From positions 1 to 26,895 of the forward strand of contig PWQG01000467.1 of NCBI GenBank assembly GCA_003556835.1: 26,895 nucleotides of DNA, given 5' to 3'. The notes under the pieces were generated by a model. It was not told where the DNA came from and did not search any database. It saw nothing but the letters and a program-made list of their open reading frames with translations. This document shows positions 6,804 through 13,846 of this stretch, in pieces. The translations under genes were made by a program, and so were the position numbers. Position 1 is the first letter of the stretch. Every line of letters starts with the position of its first letter. This DNA comes from Gammaproteobacteria bacterium. Its GTDB lineage: Bacteria; Pseudomonadota; Gammaproteobacteria; Pseudomonadales; Pseudohongiellaceae.

Positions 6804-8600
6804 ATGACTTCCCTGATACTTTCCCGCCGCGATCTCGAGTTTCTCCTTTATGAATGGCTGGATGCCGAGGCGCTCACCGCCTGGCCACGATATGCCGATC
6901 ATTCCCGCGAGACCTTTGATGCGGTGCTCGATCTTTGCGAACAGATCGCCACTGAACACTTTGCCAGTCATAACCGCAAGAATGACCTGAATGAACCCCG
7001 GTTTGATGGTGAGCGGGTGCACATCATTCCGGAGGTCAAGGCGGCCCTGGACACCTTTGCCGCAGCGGGGCTGGTGGCGGCTGGCCAGGACTACGAACTG
7101 GGTGGCATGCAGTTGCCGACCCTGGTGGAAAAAGCCGGATTTGCCTGGTTCCTGGGGGCCAATGTGGCCACTGCCGCGTATCCCTTCCTCAGCATTGGTA
7201 ATGCGAATCTGTTGCAGACTTTTGCCACGGCGGAGCAGATCGAGCAATGGGTGCGTCCCATCCTGGAAGGGCGCTTCTTTGGCACCATGTGCCTGTCGGA
7301 ACCCCAGGCTGGCTCGTCGCTGGCCGATATCCGTTGTCGGGCAGAAGCACGGGAAGATGGCAGTTATCGCCTGTTTGGCAACAAGATGTGGATCTCCGGT
7401 GGGGAACATGAATTGTCTGAGAATATAGTGCATTTGGTACTCGCGCGGATTCCTGGCAGCCCGCCCGGCGTGCGTGGCATTTCACTGTTCCTGGTGCCCA
7501 AATTCCTGCTGGATGGGGAAGGCAAGCCGGCAGAGCGAAATGATGTGGTGCTGGCGGGCCTCAATCACAAGATGGGGTATCGGGGAACGACGAATACGCT
7601 GTTGAACTTTGGTGAGGAACAGTTTCGTCCCGGCGGCGAAGCAGGCGCGGTTGGCTGGCTGATTGGTGAGCCGAACCAGGGTCTGGCTTGTATGTTCCAC
7701 ATGATGAACGAAGCCCGTATCGGAGTCGGCCTGGGTGCCACGGCACTTGGCTATACCGGCTACCTGCATGCCCTGGATTATGCGCGCGAGCGTCCGCAGG
7801 GGCGACTGCCTGATGCCAAGGATCCGGCCGCTGCACAGGTGCCCATCATCCAGCATGCCGATGTGCGTCGCATGTTGCTGGCACAGAAATCCTGGGTCGA
7901 GGGAGCCCTGGCGCTTAACCTGTATTGTGCCCGCCTGGTGGACACCGAACGCAATGCGGCTGCTGATGAAAAGCGACGGGCGACACTGTTGCTCGATCTG
8001 CTGACTCCGATAGCCAAGAGCTGGCCGTCCCAATGGTGCCTTGAGGCCAATAACCTGGCCATACAGGTGCTGGGAGGTTATGGCTATACGCGGGATTATA
8101 ATGTCGAGCAGTTCTGGCGCGACAACCGACTCAATCCGATCCATGAGGGCACGCATGGTATCCAGGGCCTGGATCTGTTGGGTCGCAAGGTGGTGATGCA
8201 GAACGGTGCCGGATTCAGGCTGCTACTGGATACGATGCGCGCCACAATCGCACGTGTGGGACAGGACAGTACAATGGCGGTTCATGCTGCATTGCTGGAA
8301 TCGAAGCTGGAGCGTCTGGAGGAGGTCACCGCAAGGCTGCATACGATTGACGATGCGCGACTCAGATTGGCCAATGCCAGTCTGTACCTGGAGGTGTTCG
8401 GTCACCTGGTGGTGGCCTGGATCTGGCTGGAGCAGTTGTTGGCTGCGGCGGGGAAGGATTCAGAATTTCATGCCGGGAAGCGGCAGGCGGCACAGTATTT
8501 TTTCCGTTGGGCGCTGCCAAAAACGGGACCACAACTGGATCTGCTGGCCAGTGCCGACGACACGACACTGGCCATGCAGGAAAGCTGGTTCACTCCTTGA
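6804..8600 (+). CDS. acyl-CoA dehydrogenase, long DmdC-type
   Basis: This 598-residue FAD enzyme should introduce a 2,3-double bond into an acyl-CoA and pass electrons to ETF. It belongs to the roughly 600-residue acyl-CoA dehydrogenases with a C-terminal extension, the group holding 3-methylmercaptopropionyl-CoA dehydrogenase (DmdC). Visible blocks are CLSEPQAGSSLADI and GNKMWISGGEHE (flavin-binding middle domain), QVLGGYGYTRDYNVEQFWRDNRL, and NPIHEGTHGIQGLDLLGRK, where E448 is the predicted catalytic base in the position of DmdC Glu435. The start MTSLILSRRDLEFLLYE fits the conserved family N-terminus. No ribosome site is visible before this ATG, and a strong terminator ends 18 bp upstream, so expression may depend on read-through. 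Its 3' end overlaps the convergent DUF4399 gene by 11 bp. Substrate unproven; beta-oxidation of ordinary fatty acyl-CoA is the alternative. Confidence 0.92.
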   Translation: MTSLILSRRDLEFLLYEWLDAEALTAWPRYADHSRETFDAVLDLCEQIATEHFASHNRKNDLNEPRFDGERVHIIPEVKAALDTFAAAGLVAAGQDYELGGMQLPTLVEKAGFAWFLGANVATAAYPFLSIGNANLLQTFATAEQIEQWVRPILEGRFFGTMCLSEPQAGSSLADIRCRAEAREDGSYRLFGNKMWISGGEHELSENIVHLVLARIPGSPPGVRGISLFLVPKFLLDGEGKPAERNDVVLAGLNHKMGYRGTTNTLLNFGEEQFRPGGEAGAVGWLIGEPNQGLACMFHMMNEARIGVGLGATALGYTGYLHALDYARERPQGRLPDAKDPAAAQVPIIQHADVRRMLLAQKSWVEGALALNLYCARLVDTERNAAADEKRRATLLLDLLTPIAKSWPSQWCLEANNLAIQVLGGYGYTRDYNVEQFWRDNRLNPIHEGTHGIQGLDLLGRKVVMQNGAGFRLLLDTMRATIARVGQDSTMAVHAALLESKLERLEEVTARLHTIDDARLRLANASLYLEVFGHLVVAWIWLEQLLAAAGKDSEFHAGKRQAAQYFFRWALPKTGPQLDLLASADDTTLAMQESWFTP

Positions 8601-9015
8601 CGGTGACCGTGATGACCGGTGACATGACCGGTGGATCATGTGGGATGTGCAGGTAGTCACCCAGGATCAATTGCAGCGTATGCTCGCCTGGCTCCAGTGT
8701 CACGGTGGTTTCGGTCTGACCGAGGCCGAAATGGATCACTTCATCACCCATCGATACGTCCATGTCCGGTGTGGACTCGCCATTGATCAACAGGTGGTGG
8801 TGTCCGGTATTGTCCATGTCCATGCCGGCGGGGGCCACACCCATGCCACTCAGGCCGAAGATCACGGTGAAGGTGGTAGGAACCACAGCCCCGTTAGCCG
8901 GGGATACAATGTAGACTCGGGCATCTTCCGGTGCGCTCTGGCGTTCCATCTGGGCTACGGCGGGCAGGGAAAGCAGGGCGGCAAGGGCCAGGGAAAGGCC
9001 AGTCAACTTCTTCAT
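8590..9015 (-). CDS. secreted DUF4399 protein
   Basis: This 141-residue protein has a clear Sec signal (MKKLTGLSLALAALLSLPAVAQ, cleaved after about residue 21). The mature part matches DUF4399: ARVYIVSPANGAVV, GVAPAGMDMDNTGHHHLLI, the block ending in FGLGQTETTVTLEPGEHTLQL, and LGDYLHIPHDPPVMSP. The His-rich GHHHLL, the acidic/Met-rich DMDN and the HIPH segment suggest metal binding, but no function is established for the domain. AGGAG lies eight bases upstream of the start. The stop lies inside the last codons of the convergent acyl-CoA dehydrogenase, so there is no room for a terminator between them. A TATAAT -10 element sits about 55 bp upstream. Confidence 0.9.
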   Translation of the reverse strand: MKKLTGLSLALAALLSLPAVAQMERQSAPEDARVYIVSPANGAVVPTTFTVIFGLSGMGVAPAGMDMDNTGHHHLLINGESTPDMDVSMGDEVIHFGLGQTETTVTLEPGEHTLQLILGDYLHIPHDPPVMSPVITVTVKE

Positions 9016-9069
9016 ATACGTAACTCCTGAATTGTATATTCGCGTGTTCGATCAGACTTATTCTGCGCG

Positions 9070-9075
9070 ATTATA
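9070..9075 (-). promoter_or_regulatory. -10 element for the DUF4399 gene
   Basis: Read on the minus strand this is an exact TATAAT hexamer, 54 bp before the DUF4399 start codon. No good TTGACA-like -35 element is found 16-18 bp upstream, so the promoter may be activator-dependent. Confidence 0.4.
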
Positions 9076-9178
9076 CGAAGAATTGCCACTGCCGGATTGA
9101 ACAGGCTCTTCCAATCCGGGCGGTCTTCCGTATCCTGACCGACGGGTCATGTATTTTGACTTCCCCGGGTGGCGCTCG

Positions 9179-9193
9179 TATGCTCCGAGCATA
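9179..9193. repeat. inverted repeat upstream of the acylase
   Basis: TATGCT-CCG-AGCATA is a 6-bp inverted repeat with a 3-bp centre, ending 35 bp before the acylase start. It is in a position where it could be an operator. It does not match the LuxR-type box consensus. Confidence 0.35.
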
Positions 9194-9228
9194 GTCATCG
9201 TAATAACAATAACAGAAGGGGATAGCAC

Positions 9229-11547
9229 ATGCGCATCAGAACATTGTCCGGAGCCGGGTACCGGGTGGCCTGCCTGGCCGCAGCCCTGTCGCTGGCCGCT
9301 TGCAACGAACCATCCGATCCGGCCCCGGAGACATCCGTCACCCCGGATACGGATCATGACTATGTGGTGGACATCCGCTGGACCGATCATGGCATTCCCC
9401 ATGTGGAAGCCGAAGACCGGGGTAGTCTGGGATATGGTTTTGCCTACGCGACCGCCACTGATGCGATTTGCACCATCGCCCGGGATGTACTGATGGTCAA
9501 TGGGCAGCTGTCGCTTCATTTTGGTCCGGACGCCGCCAACCGGGCGAGTGACATCTTTCACCGGGCCATGCTGGATGCGGACATGCTGGCTTATTTTCGT
9601 GATGCGCAGAGTGAACGGTCCACCGAGTTTTCTTCCGGCTATGTGGCCGGCTACAACCGATATTTGCGCGACCATGCGGACAGTCTCCCTGCCGCCTGCG
9701 ACGATGCGGACTGGGTACAGCCCCTGACGGTTGATGATGTGGATCGCCTGACCATCGGTGTCGGCATCCGCTATGGCCTGGGCAACTTCATTCGTGAGAT
9801 GGCCAATGCCGCGCCCCCGGGCGAAGCGGTGGCCAGTCTGCAGAGTGATTTTGAACCACCGCGTGGATACGGCAGCAATGCCGTGGCCATGGGCAGCGAT
9901 GTCACCGCCACCGGCAATGGCCTGCTGCTGGGCAACCCGCATTATCCCTGGCGTGGTTCCTCACGCTTCCACATGATCCATACCCGGATTCCGGGTGAAC
10001 TTGATGTCATGGGTGTGAGCCTGTACACGACAGACCGGATCGCTATCGGCTTCAATCATGACATTGCATGGACACACACCGTGTCTACCGGCCTGCGCTC
10101 GACTTTCTACGCCCTGGAGCTGGACCCGGAAGATCCGCTGCGGTATCGCTATGGGGATGATTACCGGGAGATGGAAACGCGGCGGGTGACGGTGGATGTG
10201 CTGCAGGAAGACGGCAGTGTGCAGGGTGCGGAGCATCTCGTCTACATGACACACTACGGTCCGGTGGTCAGTTCCGATCAGCTTCCCTGGACGCAGGAGC
10301 GCGCTTTTGCCGTGCGCGATGCCAATCTCTATAACACCCATGCGAGCGCCATGTACGAGGCCATGTGGATGGCGCAGTCCATTGATGATGTCGAAGCAGC
10401 GCTGCATATGCAGGGCAATGCCTGGACCAACACCGTCGCGGCCGATCGTCATGGCACGGCTTATTATGCGGATATCAGTGTGGTGCCGAATGTGGATCAG
10501 GAATTGCTGTCACGTTGTGACGCGGCCCCGGAGGGACTGCCGCCCCGCGTGGTGATCCTCGACGGCAGCAATCCGGCCTGCGAATGGCGTGATGATCCGC
10601 GCTCCGCGATCCGTGGCGTGATGCCGGCCGAGGACATGCCGCGACTGCGGCGCAGCGACTACGTTTCGAATTCCAATGACAGTTACTGGTTGAGCAATCC
10701 GGACGCGCCGCTGGAAGGCTATTCTCCCATCATCGGGCCCGAGCGCGGCGTGCAGAGCCTGCGCAGTCGCGCCGGCCATGAGTTTGTGGCGGAACTGCTG
10801 GCAGAGCAGGGCGGCGTCAGTTCCCGGATGCTGCAGGACGCACTGTTCGCGCATCGCAATTTCGGTGCCGAGCTGCTGCTGGATGACCTGCTGGCCCTTT
10901 GCGACGGGGCCGGATCAGTGCAAGTCGACGATACGGAAGTGGATGTTTCTGCTTCCTGTGAAGTGCTGACAGCCTGGGATCGCCGGGCTGCCAACAACAG
11001 CCGGGGTGCCCATGTCTGGCGTGAGTTCTGGCGCCAGGCCATGACCCTGGAAAATCTGTATGCAGTGCCTTTCGACGCCGATGAACCGGTCCAGACGCCG
11101 CGTCAGCTGAACACGGATGATCCTGAAGTGCGTGAAGCCTTGCTTGTGTCCCTGGCCAGCGGGCAGCAACGGCTGGAGGAGCATGGTATTGCGCTGGATG
11201 CTGAACTGGGTGAAATCCAGTACGAGGAGAAACAGGGCGAGCGGATCGCCATCCCCGGCGGCGAAGGCTGGGCCGGCATGTGGAGCATGATTGTCAGTCA
11301 ATTGCAGCCGGATGCCGGATACACGCCGATTGTGCACGGCAACAGTTATATGCAGGTGGTGGGCTGGGACGAGAATGGTCGCGTGGATCCGCGTGGACTG
11401 CTGTCCTACTCGCAGTCCGACAACCCGGAATCGCCGCACTATGCCGATCAGACATGGCTCTACTCACAGGGCCAGTGGCTGGACCTGCCTTTCCACGAGG
11501 AAGACATCGCAGCGCGGACTATCCGTACCCTGGAGCTGCGCCAGTGA
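9229..11547 (+). CDS. penicillin-amidase-family acylase (PvdQ/AHL-acylase-like lipoprotein)
   Basis: This 772-residue Ntn hydrolase hydrolyses amide bonds of acylated substrates; relatives include aculeacin acylase and the acyl-homoserine lactone acylases PvdQ and QuiP. The N-terminus has a lipobox (LSLAAC), so it should be a lipid-anchored periplasmic protein. Autocatalytic cleavage is expected before S216 (in YGSNAVAMG), which becomes Ser1 of the beta chain. Counting from it, His23 (NPHYPW) and Val70 (AWTHTV) fall at the catalytic and oxyanion positions known for PvdQ, and the Asn of SNSNDSYW at beta-268 matches PvdQ Asn269 within one residue. AAGGGGA precedes the start by eight bases. A 150-residue alpha chain plus linker precedes S216, as usual. 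Lactone signals, antibiotics or acyl peptides could all be substrates. No luxI/luxR genes are nearby. Confidence 0.92.
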   Translation: MRIRTLSGAGYRVACLAAALSLAACNEPSDPAPETSVTPDTDHDYVVDIRWTDHGIPHVEAEDRGSLGYGFAYATATDAICTIARDVLMVNGQLSLHFGPDAANRASDIFHRAMLDADMLAYFRDAQSERSTEFSSGYVAGYNRYLRDHADSLPAACDDADWVQPLTVDDVDRLTIGVGIRYGLGNFIREMANAAPPGEAVASLQSDFEPPRGYGSNAVAMGSDVTATGNGLLLGNPHYPWRGSSRFHMIHTRIPGELDVMGVSLYTTDRIAIGFNHDIAWTHTVSTGLRSTFYALELDPEDPLRYRYGDDYREMETRRVTVDVLQEDGSVQGAEHLVYMTHYGPVVSSDQLPWTQERAFAVRDANLYNTHASAMYEAMWMAQSIDDVEAALHMQGNAWTNTVAADRHGTAYYADISVVPNVDQELLSRCDAAPEGLPPRVVILDGSNPACEWRDDPRSAIRGVMPAEDMPRLRRSDYVSNSNDSYWLSNPDAPLEGYSPIIGPERGVQSLRSRAGHEFVAELLAEQGGVSSRMLQDALFAHRNFGAELLLDDLLALCDGAGSVQVDDTEVDVSASCEVLTAWDRRAANNSRGAHVWREFWRQAMTLENLYAVPFDADEPVQTPRQLNTDDPEVREALLVSLASGQQRLEEHGIALDAELGEIQYEEKQGERIAIPGGEGWAGMWSMIVSQLQPDAGYTPIVHGNSYMQVVGWDENGRVDPRGLLSYSQSDNPESPHYADQTWLYSQGQWLDLPFHEEDIAARTIRTLELRQ

Positions 11548-11553
11548 GCGACG

Positions 11554-11588
11554 GCAGCCCCTCACCCCCTGGGGGGGCGAGGGGCTGC
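11554..11588. terminator. hairpin between convergent acylase and copper receptor genes
   Basis: GCAGCCCCTC (11554-11563) pairs exactly with GAGGGGCTGC (11579-11588), with further C/G pairing inside. It sits between two converging stop codons and so could end transcription from both sides. There is no T-tract on either strand, so its termination strength is uncertain. Confidence 0.5.
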
Positions 11589-11593
11589 GGGCA

Positions 11594-13654
11594 TCAGAAA
11601 GTGAACTGGGCCTTCAGCCAGAGGGTGCGTCCCGGTTCATTGACACGCTGCGTCTGGTCGAAACCTGGAATGGAGGCGCCGGCCCGGCTGACATGCTCGG
11701 CATAACTGTGGTCCAGTGCATTGTCGATACCAGCGGTGAACAGCAGGGCCTCGCTGGGACGCCATCCGGCGTTCAGCGACAGCACCGTGGCACTGCCTGT
11801 GATATCGATGTCCTGACCGGCGATATTTCCGCGACCAGGATCGACATGATTCTGGGCGGCGATGGCGCGGACCATGCCACCGAAAGACCAACGACGATCG
11901 TCGTAGTGCAATCCCACAGTGGCTTCCAGCGGAGGGAGCTGTGGCAGTGCCCGGTCGTCAGTCTTGTTGCGACCCCGGACCGAGGCCAGCGTCATTTCAG
12001 TACGCCAGTTGTCCGCCAATGCCAGGGTCACGTCCGCCTCGGCGCCATAGCTGCGTGCGTCGATGCTGCGGGCCACGGTGGCAGAGCGCATGTTCATGCC
12101 CATCATCCCACCCATGGTTGGTTTCATTACGGTGGAATCGATCAGGATGAAGTCATTGATTTCATTGTAAAACAACGAGAAGCTGCCGTTGATGCGGTTG
12201 TGACTGTATACCAGTCCCACATCAAGCTGGGTCACTTTCTCGCTTTCAATGTTGAAGGCGCTGAGGCTGTCTACACTCTCCTTGTTGATCATTTCCCAGT
12301 AATCGGGGAAACGTTCGTTATGCCCCAGACCTGCATAGAGCATGGCCGGCAATGCTTCGAGCTGCATTTCGTGACGCAGGAAGGCACTGTACAGCGTGTC
12401 ACTGCGGCTTTGTCCGGCGGAGGGATTGGGTGCTGAGTCCATCATGCCAAGGGCCACTTGCTGACGCTGGTCCCGGGCGGTCCAGTGGTCTGCCCGCAGG
12501 CCTGCCTTGATGCTCTGATCAGGACGGAAATCCCAGGATGATTCAGCAAACAGGCCGTTCTGGCGGAACTGCGCATCGGTCTGCCGGGTCATCTGCTGAT
12601 ACGGCATCATCATCTGGTTCATGCTGCCCCGATTGCTATGCTCATTGTGCTGGACGTCGAGTCCCAGCACCCATTCGAGTTCGGCACTGGTCCGCAGGGT
12701 GGTGGCTAGCCTGCCGCCGAGGGTCTCGCGATCCGGGTTCATGGCGCGTTGCTTGGCACCCTCGGGTAAGCTGCGCAGACTGTAATTGTCCATCACGTGG
12801 TCGATGTACTGATAATACACCTGGGTATCGATCTTGTTGATCAGGGGCGAGATATTGTCGAAAGAGGCCTTGAGGCCAAGATGTTCACGATCGAACAGGG
12901 AACCATCCATACCCCGATCGGCATAGGCGGCCTCGCCGTCGCTGACGCCACCCGACAGCTCCAGGAAGCTATCCTGGTCCGGGGTCCAGGCAGCGGAGAC
13001 CTGTGCGCTGCGGCGATTGTAACTGGAGTGGATGCGGGTGCCGTCCCCGTCGCGGTAGTCGTTCTGGCTGGCATTGGTGGCTGTGCCACGGAGCTGGAAG
13101 CGGGGGTTCTTGTACGTCGCGTCGATGACTTCATCGTGACGACCGAAGCTCGCGCCCAGCGCGCTGGCGTGCACATCCCAACCGCTTTCTGTGACCGGTG
13201 CGCGGTTGCGTTCGAAGCGCACCACCCCGGCGGCATTCCCCGGGCCGTGCTGTACGCTCTGCGGACCCTTGATCACTTCAATGCTGTCAAAGGATTCCGG
13301 GAAAATGTAGGCGGTGGGGGGATCCATGCGGTGCCCGCAACCGCCCAGCACGGTCTCTCCATCGACCAGCAAGGACAGGCGTGAGCCGGCCATGCCGCGG
13401 AAGATCGGATCACCGTCTGCGCCCCCCTTGCGCACCACGGAAAAACCGGGGATGGTTTTCAGGTAATCCGCTCCATCATGGGCCGGCAGCGGTTGTCGGG
13501 GCTGCCTGGGGTCGGTCACCACGCGCAGGGGTTCCGACATACGGACAGTGGTGATGACCATTTCTTCAACTGGCACCGTGCTGTCTTCCCCCATGGCCAT
13601 GGGGGATATCAGTGCTGCGATTGCCAGTGGTAGTGTCTTGCGTGTCATTTTCAT
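11594..13654 (-). CDS. oprC: TonB-dependent copper receptor, OprC/NosA type
   Basis: This 686-residue outer-membrane protein is a 22-strand barrel with a plug, taking up copper with TonB energy. After a signal peptide (to about residue 22) comes a TonB-box-like EEMVITTVR, then the plug with VLGGCGHRMDPPTAY, diagnostic of the OprC/NosA family. The CxxxM copper motif is C106/M110 and the HxM motif is H286/M288 (YIDHVMDN). The spacing of 180 residues between Cys and His equals that of Pseudomonas OprC (C143, M147, H323, M325), so the whole site is retained. The chain ends in phenylalanine, as barrels do. Methionine-rich loop stretches (MNQMMM, MGGMMGMNM) also suit copper. The ATG at 13654 follows GGGAG by eight bases. 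The gene is monocistronic, with a repeat-rich control region shared with the divergent serine hydrolase. NosA proteins serve nitrous oxide reductase, but no nos genes are visible. Confidence 0.93.
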   Translation of the reverse strand: MKMTRKTLPLAIAALISPMAMGEDSTVPVEEMVITTVRMSEPLRVVTDPRQPRQPLPAHDGADYLKTIPGFSVVRKGGADGDPIFRGMAGSRLSLLVDGETVLGGCGHRMDPPTAYIFPESFDSIEVIKGPQSVQHGPGNAAGVVRFERNRAPVTESGWDVHASALGASFGRHDEVIDATYKNPRFQLRGTATNASQNDYRDGDGTRIHSSYNRRSAQVSAAWTPDQDSFLELSGGVSDGEAAYADRGMDGSLFDREHLGLKASFDNISPLINKIDTQVYYQYIDHVMDNYSLRSLPEGAKQRAMNPDRETLGGRLATTLRTSAELEWVLGLDVQHNEHSNRGSMNQMMMPYQQMTRQTDAQFRQNGLFAESSWDFRPDQSIKAGLRADHWTARDQRQQVALGMMDSAPNPSAGQSRSDTLYSAFLRHEMQLEALPAMLYAGLGHNERFPDYWEMINKESVDSLSAFNIESEKVTQLDVGLVYSHNRINGSFSLFYNEINDFILIDSTVMKPTMGGMMGMNMRSATVARSIDARSYGAEADVTLALADNWRTEMTLASVRGRNKTDDRALPQLPPLEATVGLHYDDRRWSFGGMVRAIAAQNHVDPGRGNIAGQDIDITGSATVLSLNAGWRPSEALLFTAGIDNALDHSYAEHVSRAGASIPGFDQTQRVNEPGRTLWLKAQFTF

Positions 13655-13676
13655 CCGGTTCGCTCCCTTTAATGTG

Positions 13677-13689
13677 CTATTGACAATAG
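13677..13689. promoter_or_regulatory. palindrome over the -10/start region of the copper receptor
   Basis: CTATTG-A-CAATAG is a perfect 6+1+6 palindrome overlapping the proposed -10 and transcription start. Binding here would block the promoter, which fits a repressor operator. The regulator is unknown. Confidence 0.45.
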
Positions 13690-13713
13690 TAAGGGGGCTT
13701 CTGGATTTGCCAA
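13686..13713 (-). promoter_or_regulatory. promoter of the copper receptor gene
   Basis: On the minus strand TTGGCA (13708-13713, five of six of the -35 consensus) is followed after 16 bp by TACTAT (13686-13691, four of six of the -10 consensus), giving a leader of about 25 bases. Palindromes overlap both elements. Confidence 0.45.
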
Positions 13714-13725
13714 TGTGGCACATTG
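13711..13725. promoter_or_regulatory. palindrome over the -35 element of the copper receptor
   Basis: CAATGTG-G-CACATTG is a perfect 7+1+7 palindrome that overlaps the proposed -35 hexamer. It shares the CAAT/ATTG ends of the palindrome 34 bp away, so one regulator may bind both. Confidence 0.5.
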
Positions 13726-13743
13726 TCCCAGTGGCAGATTGTC
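13715..13743. repeat. 13-bp direct repeat in the copper receptor control region
   Basis: GTGGCACATTGTC (13715-13727) and GTGGCAGATTGTC (13731-13743) differ at one base and are 16 bp apart start to start. The first copy overlaps the 7+1+7 palindrome. The arrangement suggests cooperative binding by one regulator. Confidence 0.55.
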
Positions 13744-13779
13744 GCAACTGTGTTGTCTGGTCATTGCCGGCCACAGGTG

Positions 13780-13808
13780 TTACCAAAGCATCATGACTGG
13801 GGTATCAT
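13780..13808 (+). promoter_or_regulatory. promoter of the serine hydrolase operon
   Basis: TTACCA (13780-13785, four of six of the -35 consensus), a 17-bp spacer and TATCAT (13803-13808, five of six of the -10 consensus) predict a start near 13815 and a leader of about 32 bases before the hydrolase ATG. Confidence 0.42.
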
Positions 13809-13846
13809 CGGGACAAAGCCAAAAAACAACCAAGGGGAGATTTTTC

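Noticed and set aside
5925..7433. A 502-codon minus-strand open frame spanning the ligase and dehydrogenase genes
   Set aside because: It crosses the intrinsic terminator and parts of two conserved genes on the other strand; its translation has no family features.
13715..13846. Possible longer N-terminus for the serine hydrolase
   Set aside because: The extra 44 codons run through the promoter and repeats, and the ATG at 13847 has an ideal ribosome site followed by a signal peptide.
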